Shown: positions 42,141 through 51,091, numbered from the stretch's first letter. The stretch: DNA of 64,000 nt from Actibacterium pelagium (GCF_002285415.1 NZ_NSBU01000007.1:932501-996500); one strand, 5' to 3'. The notes: generated from the letters alone by a model not told the origin. Translations and numbers: made by a program.

Positions 42141-42491
42141 ATGCTTGCAATCATTTTCGAGGTCTTTCCCGCAGAGGGGCGCAAGGCAGAGTATCTGGAC
42201 ATTGCCGCCAGCCTTCGCGACGACTTGTCCCAGATCGAGGGTTTTATCTCGGTCGAGAGGTTCCAAAGCCTGACCAACCCCGACAAGATGCTTTCCCTCT
42301 CATTCTTTGAAGACGAGGCCGCCGTCCAACGCTGGCGCAACCGGGCCGACCACCGTCTGGCACAGGAAAAAGGACGTGCAGGAGTGTTCCGCGATTACCG
42401 CCTGAGAGTGGCTCATGTCATGCGGGACTACGGCCTTTCAGACCGGGAACAGGCCCCAAAAGACAGCAAAGCCCGGCACGACGCGGATTGA
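42141..42491 (+). CDS. ABM-domain (antibiotic biosynthesis monooxygenase-like) protein
   Basis: 116 residues with a dimeric alpha/beta-barrel pattern: MLAIIFEVFPAEGRKAEYLDIAA, IEGFISVERFQSL, MLSLSFFEDEAAVQRWRN. The family includes cofactor-free oxygenases and heme-degrading enzymes, and many uncharacterised members. I prefer the ATG at 42141 because it begins the first beta strand; 22 codons open upstream have no similarity to the fold. The ribosome-binding site is weak. Confidence 0.78.
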   Translation: MLAIIFEVFPAEGRKAEYLDIAASLRDDLSQIEGFISVERFQSLTNPDKMLSLSFFEDEAAVQRWRNRADHRLAQEKGRAGVFRDYRLRVAHVMRDYGLSDREQAPKDSKARHDAD

Positions 42492-42589
42492 GCCGTCATT
42501 TTTAGCAAAATTTCAGAATCCGCGACATTTTGCGCAACAAAATATCAAATTTTTCACCTCCAGAGACAGAAAAAGCGCCAAAACGGTGG

Positions 42590-42618
42590 TTGACGCCCCT
42601 TTCCACCCTGCATAAAGT
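42590..42618 (+). promoter_or_regulatory. Promoter for the ilv leader and ilvB operon
   Basis: TTGACG (42590-42595) and TAAAGT (42613-42618) are separated by 17 bp. Transcription would begin about 25-30 bp before the leader peptide start. Confidence 0.7.
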
Positions 42619-42648
42619 CACCGCCACGAATTGAAGGACCCCGAAACG

Positions 42649-42696
42649 ATGCAAGACATTCTAGTCGTCGTAGGAACATGGCGCATGGGCCGGTAA
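42649..42696 (+). CDS. ilvB operon leader peptide
   Basis: A 15-codon ORF, MQDILVVVGTWRMGR, with a run of Ile-Leu-Val-Val-Val codons (42658-42672) and a TGAAGGA ribosome-binding site upstream. It is followed by an antiterminator-type stem and a terminator before ilvB. The composition fits control by charged Ile, Leu and Val tRNA. It is too short for usual gene callers. Confidence 0.88.
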   Translation: MQDILVVVGTWRMGR

Positions 42697-42747
42697 CGGT
42701 AGACCATAATGGTTCCCATGCGCCCCCGAAAAATCGGGGGCTTTTTT
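42680..42747 (+). promoter_or_regulatory. Transcription attenuator of the ilv operon
   Basis: Stem 1: GGCGCATGGG (42680-42689, inside the end of the leader peptide) pairs with CCCATGCGCC (42715-42724). Terminator stem: GCCCCCGA (42722-42729) pairs with TCGGGGGC (42734-42741) and is followed by six T. The two stems share 42722-42724. A ribosome finishing the leader would cover the left arm of stem 1 and leave the terminator free. A ribosome stalled at the Leu-Val codons would let stem 1 form. Confidence 0.82.
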
Positions 42748-42783
42748 ATGGCCCATAGGGCCGCGCCGAGTACGGAGAGAGAC

Positions 42784-44538
42784 ATGGCACAGGCGATGAG
42801 CGGAGCGAAAATGGTGGTACAGGCCCTGAAGGATCAGGGTGTCGAGGTGGTCTTTGGCTACCCCGGTGGTGCCGTGCTACCGATCTATGACGAGATCTTT
42901 CAGCAGAACGACATTCGCCACATCCTAGTCCGCCACGAACAGGGCGCTGTGCACGCCGCCGAAGGCTATGCCCGCTCGACCGGCAAGCCCGGCGTCGTAT
43001 TGGTCACCTCGGGCCCCGGCGCGACCAATGCTGTGACTGGCATCACCGACGCGCTGTTGGATTCGATCCCGCTGGTCGTTCTGACCGGTCAGGTTCCGAC
43101 CTTCATGATCGGCACTGACGGGTTCCAAGAGGCCGACACCGTTGGCATCACCCGCCCCTGCACCAAGCACAACTGGCTGGTCAAAGAGACCGACCAGTTG
43201 CCAAAGGTTATTCACGAAGCGTTCCACGTCGCGACCTCTGGTCGTCCCGGGCCGGTTCTGATCGACATCCCGAAAGACGTTCAGTTCGCCTCGGGCAACT
43301 ATCAGGGCCCGCGCGAAATTGGCGCGAGCCACTACAAACCCAAGGTCAAAGGCGACATCGCCACCATCACCCAGTTGGTCGAGGCCATCGAAAACGCAGA
43401 ACGCCCGGTCTTTTATACCGGTGGCGGCGTCATCAACTCTGGCGATGCGGCCACGCAGCTTCTGCGTGAGATCGTAGATGAAACCGGCTTCCCGATCACT
43501 TCGACCCTGATGGGGCTGGGCTGTTATCCGGCCAGCGGTAAAAGCTGGCTTGGCATGCTGGGCATGCACGGTCTGTACGAGGCCAACCTTGCGATGCATG
43601 ACTGCGATCTGATGATCAACATCGGCGCCCGTTTCGACGACCGTATCACCGGTCGCATCGCGGACTTCAGCCCGAACTCGATCAAGGCGCATATCGACAT
43701 CGACCCAAGCTCGATCAACAAGGTCATCCACGTGGACATGCCGATCGTCGGCGATGTTGCCCACGTTCTGGAAGACGTCCTGCGTGTCTGGAAGTCGCGT
43801 GGCCGCAAGGTTAACAAGGAAGGGCTGGCCAAGTGGTGGGCCCAGATCGAGGACTGGAAAAAGGTCAACTGCCTGGATTTCAAGAACTCGGACAAGATCA
43901 TCAAGCCGCAATACGCGCTGCAGCGTCTGGAAGAGCTGACCAAGAAACATGACCGCTATATCACCACCGAGGTGGGCCAGCACCAGATGTGGGCCGCTCA
44001 GTTCCTTGGGTTTGAGGATCCGAACCGCTGGATGACCTCGGGTGGTCTGGGCACCATGGGTTATGGCTTCCCGGCCTCCATCGGTGTGCAGCTGGCTCAT
44101 CCTGATGCGCTGGTCATCAACGTTGCCGGCGAAGCTTCTTGGCTGATGAACATGCAGGAAATGGGCACCGCCGTGCAATATCGCCTGCCGGTGAAACAGT
44201 TCATTCTGAACAACGAGCGTCTGGGCATGGTCCGCCAGTGGCAGGAACTGCTGCACGGCGAGCGTTATTCGAGCTCTTGGTCCGAAGCGCTGCCCGATTT
44301 CGTAAAGCTGGCCGAGGCCTTTGGTGCCAAGGGCATCATCTGCAAAGACCCTGCCGACCTGGACGACGCGATCATGGAAATGATCAATTACGACGGCCCC
44401 GTTATCTTCGACTGTCTGGTCGAGAAGCACGAGAACTGCTTCCCGATGATCCCGTCGGGCGAGCCGCATAACAAGATGCTTCTGGGCGAGGCCTCGACCC
44501 AGGATGCCATCGGCAGCTCGGGCGCAGTTCTGGTCTGA
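42784..44538 (+). CDS. ilvB: Acetolactate synthase large (catalytic) subunit
   Basis: A 584-residue ThDP enzyme, the first common step of valine, leucine and isoleucine synthesis. It has the catalytic Glu in RHEQGAVHAAEGYARSTG, the FAD-region GLGCYPASGKSWLGMLGMHG and the ThDP motif starting at INVAGEASWLMNMQEMGTA. The start follows GGAGAG. A longer open frame upstream runs through the attenuator terminator and is not used. It partners ilvN, encoded 2.5 kb downstream beyond two membrane-protein genes. Confidence 0.97.
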   Translation: MAQAMSGAKMVVQALKDQGVEVVFGYPGGAVLPIYDEIFQQNDIRHILVRHEQGAVHAAEGYARSTGKPGVVLVTSGPGATNAVTGITDALLDSIPLVVLTGQVPTFMIGTDGFQEADTVGITRPCTKHNWLVKETDQLPKVIHEAFHVATSGRPGPVLIDIPKDVQFASGNYQGPREIGASHYKPKVKGDIATITQLVEAIENAERPVFYTGGGVINSGDAATQLLREIVDETGFPITSTLMGLGCYPASGKSWLGMLGMHGLYEANLAMHDCDLMINIGARFDDRITGRIADFSPNSIKAHIDIDPSSINKVIHVDMPIVGDVAHVLEDVLRVWKSRGRKVNKEGLAKWWAQIEDWKKVNCLDFKNSDKIIKPQYALQRLEELTKKHDRYITTEVGQHQMWAAQFLGFEDPNRWMTSGGLGTMGYGFPASIGVQLAHPDALVINVAGEASWLMNMQEMGTAVQYRLPVKQFILNNERLGMVRQWQELLHGERYSSSWSEALPDFVKLAEAFGAKGIICKDPADLDDAIMEMINYDGPVIFDCLVEKHENCFPMIPSGEPHNKMLLGEASTQDAIGSSGAVLV

Positions 44539-44541
44539 TCC

Positions 44542-45774
44542 ATGTCTGGCGCAGCCGCCACTGACACACGGGACCTTTCGGCTGGAGACCGCCGGATCGC
44601 CGAACTGACGGCGTTCCGGCCCTTGGCCTCTGTCCTGATGTTGACCCTTCCTTCACTCTTTCTGGCGTGGCGGGTCATCACTTTTGGCACAGCTCACCCG
44701 GTGATCGGCGACTGCATCGACAGCCCTACTGATTTTTGCGTCTTTTGGGATGCTGCTAAGTTGGCGATTGCCGGGGACGGTGGGTCGGTATTCGATCAGA
44801 CCCTGTTGCGTTCAACCGCCAGCAATGTTGAAGCCGACTGGTTTCCATGGCTGCACCCGCCAGCGACACTTCTTCTATTCTCGCCATTGGGTACCCTGCC
44901 CGCCGCTTGGTCATGGGCCCTGTTTTCTGGACTGTCGCTGCTTTGTTTCGGCGCGGCACTTAGTTTGATACTAGGCCGCACCCGGACCATCTGGTTTGAG
45001 TTCTGGCTGACCCCAGCAATCTTCCCTGCCCTAATCCTTGGGCAATTTACCATTCTGTGGCTGGCGGGGCTTCTGGCTGCATTCGAAGCATTGCGCCGGG
45101 ACCGTTTTGTACTGGCGGGTGTCCTCATCGGCCTTCTGACGCTGAAACCCACCTTGGGCCTGCTGATCCCAGTGGCCCTTCTGGCCTTTGGCGCGTGGCG
45201 CACGATTTTTGCGGCCATCGTCACGACCGTCGTCATCCAAGGCGGCGCAACGCTGGTGTTCGGCTTTGACTATTGGCCGGCCATGGCAGAGATCTATCAC
45301 GAACACACGCTGCGCCTGCTACAACAGCTTGCGACACTTGACCGGATGGCCAGCCTGCCTGCTCTTTTGTCCCAAATGGGGCTAAGCGGCTCTATCCTTC
45401 TGTCGGCACAATCCGTGCTTACCCTTGCACTGGTAGCGCTGGTGGCTTGGATTTGGAAAGCACGGGACGTCAGCTTTGACGCCCGCATGGCCTGCCTTTG
45501 CGCGGCCATTCCGCTGGCGACCCCCTACCTTTGGTACTACGACGCAGCCCTTGCGACCCTCTCGGCGCTTTACCTGTTCCGTTCAGGCGCACTTCCAACA
45601 GTGGGCTACGGGCGCGCGTTGTACTTTCTATTCTGGCTCGGGGCCGGTCTGTTTATGTGGGTCCGTTTAGTAAGCACGTCAGTGGTGATCCCCGCCACGG
45701 CACTGGTTCTGCCTTTGGCCTTGCTTGCGCTTGCTCTGGCCGCGTCTCGCTCCCGTATGGGAGAGGCGACATGA
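44542..45774 (+). CDS. DUF2029 (GT87-like) polytopic membrane protein, first copy
   Basis: 410 residues with about ten transmembrane helices. Conserved patches shared with the next gene are DFCVFWDAAKLAI, PWLHPPATLLLFSPLGTLP, GQFTILWLAGLLAAFEALR, IGLLTLKPTLGLLIPVALL and TPYLWYYDA. This matches the DUF2029/glycosyltransferase 87 family, whose known members are polyprenyl-phosphate-mannose-dependent mannosyltransferases in actinobacteria. An Asp after helix 1 (GDCIDS) could be the GT-C-type catalytic acid. The start lies 3 bp after the ilvB stop, so it is tightly in the ilv operon. The substrate is unknown. Confidence 0.8.
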   Translation: MSGAAATDTRDLSAGDRRIAELTAFRPLASVLMLTLPSLFLAWRVITFGTAHPVIGDCIDSPTDFCVFWDAAKLAIAGDGGSVFDQTLLRSTASNVEADWFPWLHPPATLLLFSPLGTLPAAWSWALFSGLSLLCFGAALSLILGRTRTIWFEFWLTPAIFPALILGQFTILWLAGLLAAFEALRRDRFVLAGVLIGLLTLKPTLGLLIPVALLAFGAWRTIFAAIVTTVVIQGGATLVFGFDYWPAMAEIYHEHTLRLLQQLATLDRMASLPALLSQMGLSGSILLSAQSVLTLALVALVAWIWKARDVSFDARMACLCAAIPLATPYLWYYDAALATLSALYLFRSGALPTVGYGRALYFLFWLGAGLFMWVRLVSTSVVIPATALVLPLALLALALAASRSRMGEAT

Positions 45775-47000
45775 CTTTGCCAAACCAAACGCCGGGCGAC
45801 CTGCGCCTGTCTAACTTCGCAGCCCGTTGGCGGGTGCCTTTCGGCATCCTGTTCACAGCAGCCATGGTTGGCGCGGCCTTCATCTTTGTCTTCACCATCT
45901 CGCAATACCCACGCGGCGAAGGCTGCCGTGACGTTCTGGTCGATTTCTGTGTGTTCTGGAGCGCCGCCAAACTGGCGATGGACGGTCAGGTCATGTCGGT
46001 CTTTAGTCAGGACCTGATTGCCCAGTTCGGCACCATGGAAAGCGCAGGTTGGGCGCCATGGCTTCACCCTGCGGCGACCTTGCTGGCGCTTTATCCCATC
46101 GGCGCGATGGAGATGCAGATCGCCTGGGCCCTGTTCACGGGTCTGTCGGTTTTGGCAATGCTGATCGCAGCCCGCCCCTTCACCGCACCGCACACGCCGA
46201 TTTGGACCAGCTTCGCGCTGGCCCCCGCCGTGATGCCCGCGCTGATCATTGGCCAGTTCACCATGCTTTGGATGGCCGGCCTACTAGCCGCGCTTTGGCA
46301 GTTACGAGAGGGCAGAAAGGTCGCCGCAGGTGTCCTGATCGGCCTGCTAACACTGAAACCAACCTTGGGCATCCTGATCCCCGTCGCACTTCTTGCCGCG
46401 AAAGAGTGGAAGGTCATCATCTTTGCCTCTGCCACCACAATCGGTATCAACATTGTCGCCAGCCTTCTGTTCGGCTTCAGCTATTGGCCTGAGCTTCTAA
46501 ACACCTATGCAGAACATAAAGACTGGTTGCTGGTTGAATTGTCCGGGTTGCAGCAAATGGGCAGTCCGGCGGCCCTGTTGGCCAGCCTTGGCGTGACCTC
46601 GGATACAGCCGTCCTTCTGCAAGGTCTTCTTCTTCCGATCTTGGCGCTTTGGGTCTTTTGGGTTTGGCGACAGGACATCGAATTTGATCGCAAGGCCGCC
46701 CTGCTGTGTGCTGCCCTGCCCCTGTCGACCCCCTATCTTTGGCATTATGACGCCGGGCTGGTTCTGCTGTCGGGCCTATTCCTGCTACGAGCAGGCCAGC
46801 TTGATCGCTCTGTACTTGGCGTAATTGCCCTTTGCCTCTTGTGTTTTGGCCCCGGTCTGCGCACATGGATGAGCCTTCTAACTCCTTGGGACGTACCGCA
46901 TTCTGCGTGGATCACAGTACCGATGATGTCCCTCGCCCTTCTTCTGTGCTTGCGCCCCGTGCGCAGCACCCCGCAACAGCCGCTTGAAAGGACCACATAA
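45771..47000 (+). CDS. DUF2029 (GT87-like) polytopic membrane protein, second copy
   Basis: A 409-residue paralogue of the preceding gene, collinear along its whole length: DFCVFWSAAKLAM, PWLHPAATLLALYPIGAM, GQFTMLWMAGLLAAL, IGLLTLKPTLGILIPVALLA and TPYLWHYDAGL. It overlaps the first copy by ATGA, and its stop is followed at once by the ilvN start. The frame is open far upstream, but the ATG at 45771 is the one coupled to the first copy. The pair arose by tandem duplication and has diverged, so each copy may have a distinct partner or substrate. Confidence 0.8.
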   Translation: MTLPNQTPGDLRLSNFAARWRVPFGILFTAAMVGAAFIFVFTISQYPRGEGCRDVLVDFCVFWSAAKLAMDGQVMSVFSQDLIAQFGTMESAGWAPWLHPAATLLALYPIGAMEMQIAWALFTGLSVLAMLIAARPFTAPHTPIWTSFALAPAVMPALIIGQFTMLWMAGLLAALWQLREGRKVAAGVLIGLLTLKPTLGILIPVALLAAKEWKVIIFASATTIGINIVASLLFGFSYWPELLNTYAEHKDWLLVELSGLQQMGSPAALLASLGVTSDTAVLLQGLLLPILALWVFWVWRQDIEFDRKAALLCAALPLSTPYLWHYDAGLVLLSGLFLLRAGQLDRSVLGVIALCLLCFGPGLRTWMSLLTPWDVPHSAWITVPMMSLALLLCLRPVRSTPQQPLERTT

Positions 47001-47567
47001 ATGTCTGCACTCTCCATCAAACCCGGCGCTTCTCGCAAATCCGCCTATGACTTGCGTGATCCAAATGCTGATCTGACTGAAACCCACACCCTGACCGTAC
47101 TGGTCGACAACGAGGCAGGTGTTCTGGCCCGCGTCATTGGCCTGTTCTCGGGGCGAGGCTACAACATCGAAAGCCTGACCGTGGCCGAGGTCGACCATGA
47201 GGGCCACCGGAGCCGGATCACCATTGTGACCCGAGGCACGCCCGCAGTGATCGAGCAGATCAAAGCGCAGCTTGGTCGTATCGTTCCGGTTCACGAAGTT
47301 CACGACCTGACCGTTGAAGGCCCCTCTGTCGAAAGGGAACTGGCGTTGTTCAAAGTCGTGGGCGCGGGTGACAAGCGCATCGAAGCCCTGCGTCTGGCCG
47401 AGATCTTCCGTGCGAACGTCGTGGACAGCACGCTGGAAAGTTTCACCTTCGAGATGACCGGCACCAGCGAAAAGATTGACGCCTTCGCAGAACTGATGCG
47501 CCCTCTGGGTCTGGACAAGACCGCGCGCACCGGCATCGTCGCATTGAAGCGCGGCCCAAGCCTGTAA
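47001..47567 (+). CDS. ilvN: Acetolactate synthase small (regulatory) subunit
   Basis: A 188-residue valine-binding regulator of IlvB. An ACT domain begins at HTLTVLVDNEAGVLARVIGLFSGRGYNIESLTV, and the second half has the ALS-small C-terminal domain (LFKVVGAGDKRIEALRLAEIFRANVVDSTLESFTFEMTG). The ATG immediately follows the TAA of the second DUF2029 gene. An 8-bp GC hairpin follows. Confidence 0.96.
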   Translation: MSALSIKPGASRKSAYDLRDPNADLTETHTLTVLVDNEAGVLARVIGLFSGRGYNIESLTVAEVDHEGHRSRITIVTRGTPAVIEQIKAQLGRIVPVHEVHDLTVEGPSVERELALFKVVGAGDKRIEALRLAEIFRANVVDSTLESFTFEMTGTSEKIDAFAELMRPLGLDKTARTGIVALKRGPSL

Positions 47568-47575
47568 GCTTGATC

Positions 47576-47596
47576 GGGGCGCGGAAGACGCGCCCC
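47576..47596. terminator. GC hairpin between convergent ilvN and mutarotase-like gene
   Basis: Arms GGGGCGCG and CGCGCCCC around GAAGA, with only TATT after it. Probable terminator of the ilv operon; may act both ways. Confidence 0.55.
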
Positions 47597-48621
47597 TATT
47601 GCAGAATGTCGGGGTAGCTCGGCAATCCGAAGAAGCAGTTGTCAAAGGGAAGCCGGACGGACTGTCCGTTGCTTCCCATCAACTGCAATTCATTCCCACA
47701 GACGCGAATATCAGCAATGCTCTTCCATCCCTCGGGACGTGGTATGGCGCCGATCGCCTGACGGACAACGTGCTGCCGGTTCATCGCCAAGGGCAGAACC
47801 GATGCTTTGAACGCCACGCAGGAAGACGCTTCGGTAAGAGCATCCTGGCCATCAGCACAACCATCTTCGATCTCTAGCAGGCCACCGGACCCTTGGGCCA
47901 ATTGCCCCCAATTCGATCCGTCGCAGGAATATCGAAGCTTTGTCAGCGGCAGAACCCTTGGGTCCTTCAACACGAAGATAATGTCATCCTCTGCCCCTCG
48001 GACGACGGCCGACCAACCAAGTTCATTCCCTTGCGCCTCTACCAAGGTGACGATGTCCTCTCGCGCAGTACGCGCGGGGTACTCGTGCAGATCGACCTTT
48101 GATCCGCGCCCGGGGAAACGGGACAGGTCCGTCGAATAGGCTGGATATTGTAGAAGCCCCTGCTCCATCGAGGTCGCTTCGGTCAGGGCGACCTGCTTCG
48201 ACGAAAAACTCAATCGTCCACTGCGCCCCAGTTGGATCAGGGGATGGTGGCCAACACTCATACGGCCTTCGCCGCCTGTGATGCGGTGGGTCTGGTACAA
48301 GATCGGCTCGTCGCGACGCAGGCGAATCTCTTTCTCGACCAGCGCGCCTCGAACGCGGCGTGCAAGCGTCAGCCGAGCAATTGCTTCTGCCTCTGACTGC
48401 CATATTTCATCCGGATGCCAGTTTACGTCCGGCGTTTCCGACTTGGGATCACCCAAAGCGCTGCAAGTAAAGCCGTTGCCATAATGAACTGAGTTCTCCC
48501 CGCCATGAAGCGGAAGAATGGTTCCTGGGCGCCCCTCAAACCGAAGGTCGCGAACGCCCCCCAAGTAAGGGTCCAGCGACACAGTCGCCCCGGAAACAGC
48601 CAATGTCATCAAATGTGCCAT
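47596..48621 (-). CDS. Uncharacterised protein with galactose-mutarotase-like fold
   Basis: 341 residues, no signal peptide or membrane helices. Beta-rich pattern with GGVRDLRFEGRPGTILPLHGGENSVHYGNGF near the start, HRITGGEGRMSVGHHPLIQLG in the middle and a Cys-containing C-terminal part. The spacing and the HHP stretch recall aldose 1-epimerase/mutarotase superfamily proteins. I do not see the complete catalytic His/Glu set and would not name a substrate. A 14-bp perfect palindrome sits 13 bp before the start. Alternative ATG at 48609. Confidence 0.6.
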   Translation of the reverse strand: MAHLMTLAVSGATVSLDPYLGGVRDLRFEGRPGTILPLHGGENSVHYGNGFTCSALGDPKSETPDVNWHPDEIWQSEAEAIARLTLARRVRGALVEKEIRLRRDEPILYQTHRITGGEGRMSVGHHPLIQLGRSGRLSFSSKQVALTEATSMEQGLLQYPAYSTDLSRFPGRGSKVDLHEYPARTAREDIVTLVEAQGNELGWSAVVRGAEDDIIFVLKDPRVLPLTKLRYSCDGSNWGQLAQGSGGLLEIEDGCADGQDALTEASSCVAFKASVLPLAMNRQHVVRQAIGAIPRPEGWKSIADIRVCGNELQLMGSNGQSVRLPFDNCFFGLPSYPDILQ

Positions 48622-48633
48622 AACAAAATAATC

Positions 48634-48647
48634 CGAGAAATTTCTCG
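48634..48647. promoter_or_regulatory. Perfect 14-bp palindrome upstream of the mutarotase-like gene
   Basis: CGAGAAATTTCTCG, 13 bp before the ATG. It could be an operator. No promoter elements are certain around it. Confidence 0.45.
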
Positions 48648-48706
48648 CGATTAGAATAATGGCAAAAATGTGGCAGTAAATATTTTGTTAAGAAACAATG
48701 TGTTGC

Positions 48707-49420
48707 CTAGTTGGCACCACGGAATCCAGTGGCCACTACGAATTTTTCTGAACTGTCAGACCGGCTTGCTGGTGGTTTGACGTTGGCAACTTTGGTGAAC
48801 CGCTGCTTCAAAAGCTTCTGCAACTCACCCTCTGCACCGCCGGCCAGAACCTTGGCGACAAAGGTGCCGCCCTCTTCCAATACGTCGAAAGCAAAGTACG
48901 CGGCGGCTTCGCATAGCGCGATAATCCGCAAGTGATCGGTCTGTTTGTGCCCTGAGGACGCAGCGGCCATGTCGGACATAACCACGTCAGCTTTGCCGCC
49001 CAGCCATTCCTTTACCTTCTCATCCGCGTCGTCTTCCATGAAGTCCAACTGATGAGTCTCTGCCCCTGTGATCGGCTCTACCTCTTGCAGATCGACGCCC
49101 AGAACGGTGCCGACAGCCTTGCCTTTTTTCTCACCCAAGGCATTCACGCGTTTGACCGCAACTTGGCACCAGCCGCCGGGGGCACAGCCAAGGTCAACGA
49201 CCCGCGCACCGGGAACTAGGAAACGGTATTTATCGTCCAATTCCAATATCTTGAAGGCCGCTCTTCCCCTGTATCCTTCGGCTTGCGCGCGTTTCACATA
49301 GGGGTCGTTCAGCTGGCGTTCCAACCACAGGGTCGAGGACAAACGACGCCCGCGCGCCGACTTCACCTTGACCCGAAGGTCACGCTGTCCGCGTCCGCTG
49401 GATTTCTTTTTGCCCACCAT
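48707..49420 (-). CDS. rlmE: 23S rRNA uridine-2552 2'-O-methyltransferase
   Basis: A 237-residue RrmJ/FtsJ-type methyltransferase. It has a basic N-terminal tail, [16 protein letters not shown] (first catalytic Lys), the SAM loop [13 protein letters not shown], Asp in VVMSDMAA and Lys in [11 protein letters not shown], giving the K-D-K-E set. It modifies the A-loop of 23S rRNA late in large-subunit assembly. It follows the ppx/gppA gene by 61 bp on the same strand. Confidence 0.94.
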   Translation of the reverse strand: MVGKKKSSGRGQRDLRVKVKSARGRRLSSTLWLERQLNDPYVKRAQAEGYRGRAAFKILELDDKYRFLVPGARVVDLGCAPGGWCQVAVKRVNALGEKKGKAVGTVLGVDLQEVEPITGAETHQLDFMEDDADEKVKEWLGGKADVVMSDMAAASSGHKQTDHLRIIALCEAAAYFAFDVLEEGGTFVAKVLAGGAEGELQKLLKQRFTKVANVKPPASRSDSSEKFVVATGFRGAN

Positions 49421-49481
49421 GGAACCATCTCCGTCTTAAAAGATCGGCCTTCATTGCCGTATTCGGCGCGGACCCGCAAGC

Positions 49482-50594
49482 TTAGAACGGGCCGTCCTCT
49501 AACACGCCATCGGCGCTCATCTGTGCATACAGAAGCCCTTCGCGCAGGCCACGGTCGGCTACAGACAGCCGATCCGTCGGCCAGACGCGCATCAGCGCCT
49601 GAAGGATCGCCGAGCCCGACATGATCAAAGCCTGTCGATCCCGCCCGATCCGCGGGTCATTGCGACGGCCCTTTGGACCAAGGCTCAGATAATTCTGGAT
49701 CACCGTGTCAATCTGGTCCGACGTCATCCGCAAGCCATCGACCTTATTTCGGTCGTAACGCTTCAATCCAAGATGGCTGGCCGCAACGGTCGTAACAGTG
49801 CCGCTGGTGCCAATAATCTGGAACCCCTCGCGGGTTTGCTCTGACGCATAGGGCGAAAACTCGGCCAGATTCTCTTCGAAGTGCCAGCTCATAAGCGCGA
49901 ACCGTGCTGCGTCGTCCTCGACATCGTTGAACTGGTCCTTCAGCGTCGCCACCCCAAGCGGGACCGATATCCAATCAACCACTTTTGCCGCCGGAAACGG
50001 ACCTTCTGTCGGCTGAAAGCCCGTATACAGCCGCATGATCGCTCGGGGCCGATCAGCCCGCGGGACCGACGACAGATCGATCCAGACCAGTTCTGTGGAC
50101 CCTCCCCCGATATCCACCACCAAAAGCTGTTCCGTCTTGGTAGAAACGAGCGGCGCACAAGAAACCACAGCAAGGCGCGCTTCTTCTTCCGGTTGGATGA
50201 TATCCAGCTGAAGCCCGGCCTCGTTCTTGACCCGCTTGATCAGGTCCTTGCCATTGGTCGCGCGGCGGCAGGCCTCTGTCGCGACTAGGCGCATCGATTG
50301 CACCTTATGCCGATCCAGCTTGGACTTGCAGATTCGCATAGCTTGCACAGTCCGGGAAATCGAAGCGCGGCTCAGCCGCCCCGAGGCCTCTAGCCCGGCG
50401 CCAAGTTGTACGCTTTTGGAAAAGCTGTCGACCACATGGAACTGGCTGCCCTTAGGCTGGGCAATCAGCATTCGACAACTGTTAGTTCCCAGATCCAGCG
50501 CCGCGTACAGATCGGCCGGGTCCGGTTTTCGAGGCGCGGGGGTTGCAACCGCCTTCGGGAACGCGCCCGCACCTTTGGGACGCTTGGGCGCCAT
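49482..50594 (-). CDS. ppx: Exopolyphosphatase/guanosine pentaphosphate phosphohydrolase
   Basis: A 370-residue ASKHA-fold phosphatase. The N-terminal phosphate loop is LYAALDLGTNSCRMLIA and the second glycine loop is LLVVDIGGGSTELVW. The catalytic Glu lies in RLVATEACRRATNG. It degrades polyphosphate and/or pppGpp; the two activities cannot be told apart here. It lacks the extra C-terminal HD domain of the long enterobacterial form. It is probably co-transcribed with rlmE, and divergent from the next gene across a 182-bp gap in which I see no clear element. Confidence 0.9.
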   Translation of the reverse strand: MAPKRPKGAGAFPKAVATPAPRKPDPADLYAALDLGTNSCRMLIAQPKGSQFHVVDSFSKSVQLGAGLEASGRLSRASISRTVQAMRICKSKLDRHKVQSMRLVATEACRRATNGKDLIKRVKNEAGLQLDIIQPEEEARLAVVSCAPLVSTKTEQLLVVDIGGGSTELVWIDLSSVPRADRPRAIMRLYTGFQPTEGPFPAAKVVDWISVPLGVATLKDQFNDVEDDAARFALMSWHFEENLAEFSPYASEQTREGFQIIGTSGTVTTVAASHLGLKRYDRNKVDGLRMTSDQIDTVIQNYLSLGPKGRRNDPRIGRDRQALIMSGSAILQALMRVWPTDRLSVADRGLREGLLYAQMSADGVLEDGPF

Positions 50595-50776
50595 CTTGAT
50601 CGCCCTCCAACTCTAGTTACCTCCAGAGTAGTCGCGCCCAATGCCCGGTGCAACACCAACTACGCTTTTGCGTGCTCAAAGCTCACATTCGTTCTGAAGA
50701 TTTTTCATTTGCAGAATTCAACAATCCGAGTGACAAACGCTGGCTAGAAAACGAACCGAAACTCTCAGGACGCCCC

Positions 50777-51091
50777 ATGCCCGATCTTACCCTAGTTTAT
50801 TGGCGCGATATTCCCGCCCAGGTCATTGTGGGCAAAGGTCGCCGCGGCACAAAACGCGCCCTGCCCGAGCGGTTCGAACAAGCGATTGACCGCTGCGCCA
50901 TGAAAATCGGCGCGAAGGACAGCGACGCCTATCTGGCCGAATGGCGCAAGGCCGCGCCAGTCGCTGTCGAAGGCGACGCCACCGAGATTGCCGAGGCCGA
51001 AGTGGCCCGGATCGACACCGAATTTGACACAACCCGCCTCAAACAGCTGATCGAAAACGAAGGCTGGGCCACCGCAAAGGACACCCAATGA
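50777..51091 (+). CDS. Virulence_fact (PF13769-like) small protein
   Basis: 104 residues, cytoplasmic, starting MPDLTLVYWRDIPAQVIVGKGR and containing KRALPERFEQAIDRCAMKIGAKDSDAYLAEWRK. This matches the small family labelled virulence factor in databases, for which no biochemical role is established. It overlaps the methyltetrahydrofolate methyltransferase gene as ATGA, so a role in folate or B12 methyl transfer is the better guess (inference). The frame is open 43 codons upstream without a good start. Confidence 0.75.
   Translation: MPDLTLVYWRDIPAQVIVGKGRRGTKRALPERFEQAIDRCAMKIGAKDSDAYLAEWRKAAPVAVEGDATEIAEAEVARIDTEFDTTRLKQLIENEGWATAKDTQ

Noticed and set aside
42709-42783. Upstream in-frame extension of ilvB from the ATG at 42709
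   Set aside because: It would translate the attenuator terminator and has no ribosome-binding site; the ATG at 42784 has GGAGAG and matches the family start.
42925-44469. Long reverse-strand open frame (514 codons) opposite ilvB
   Set aside because: Shadow of ilvB, whose forward reading is a complete acetolactate synthase; the reverse product has no motif.
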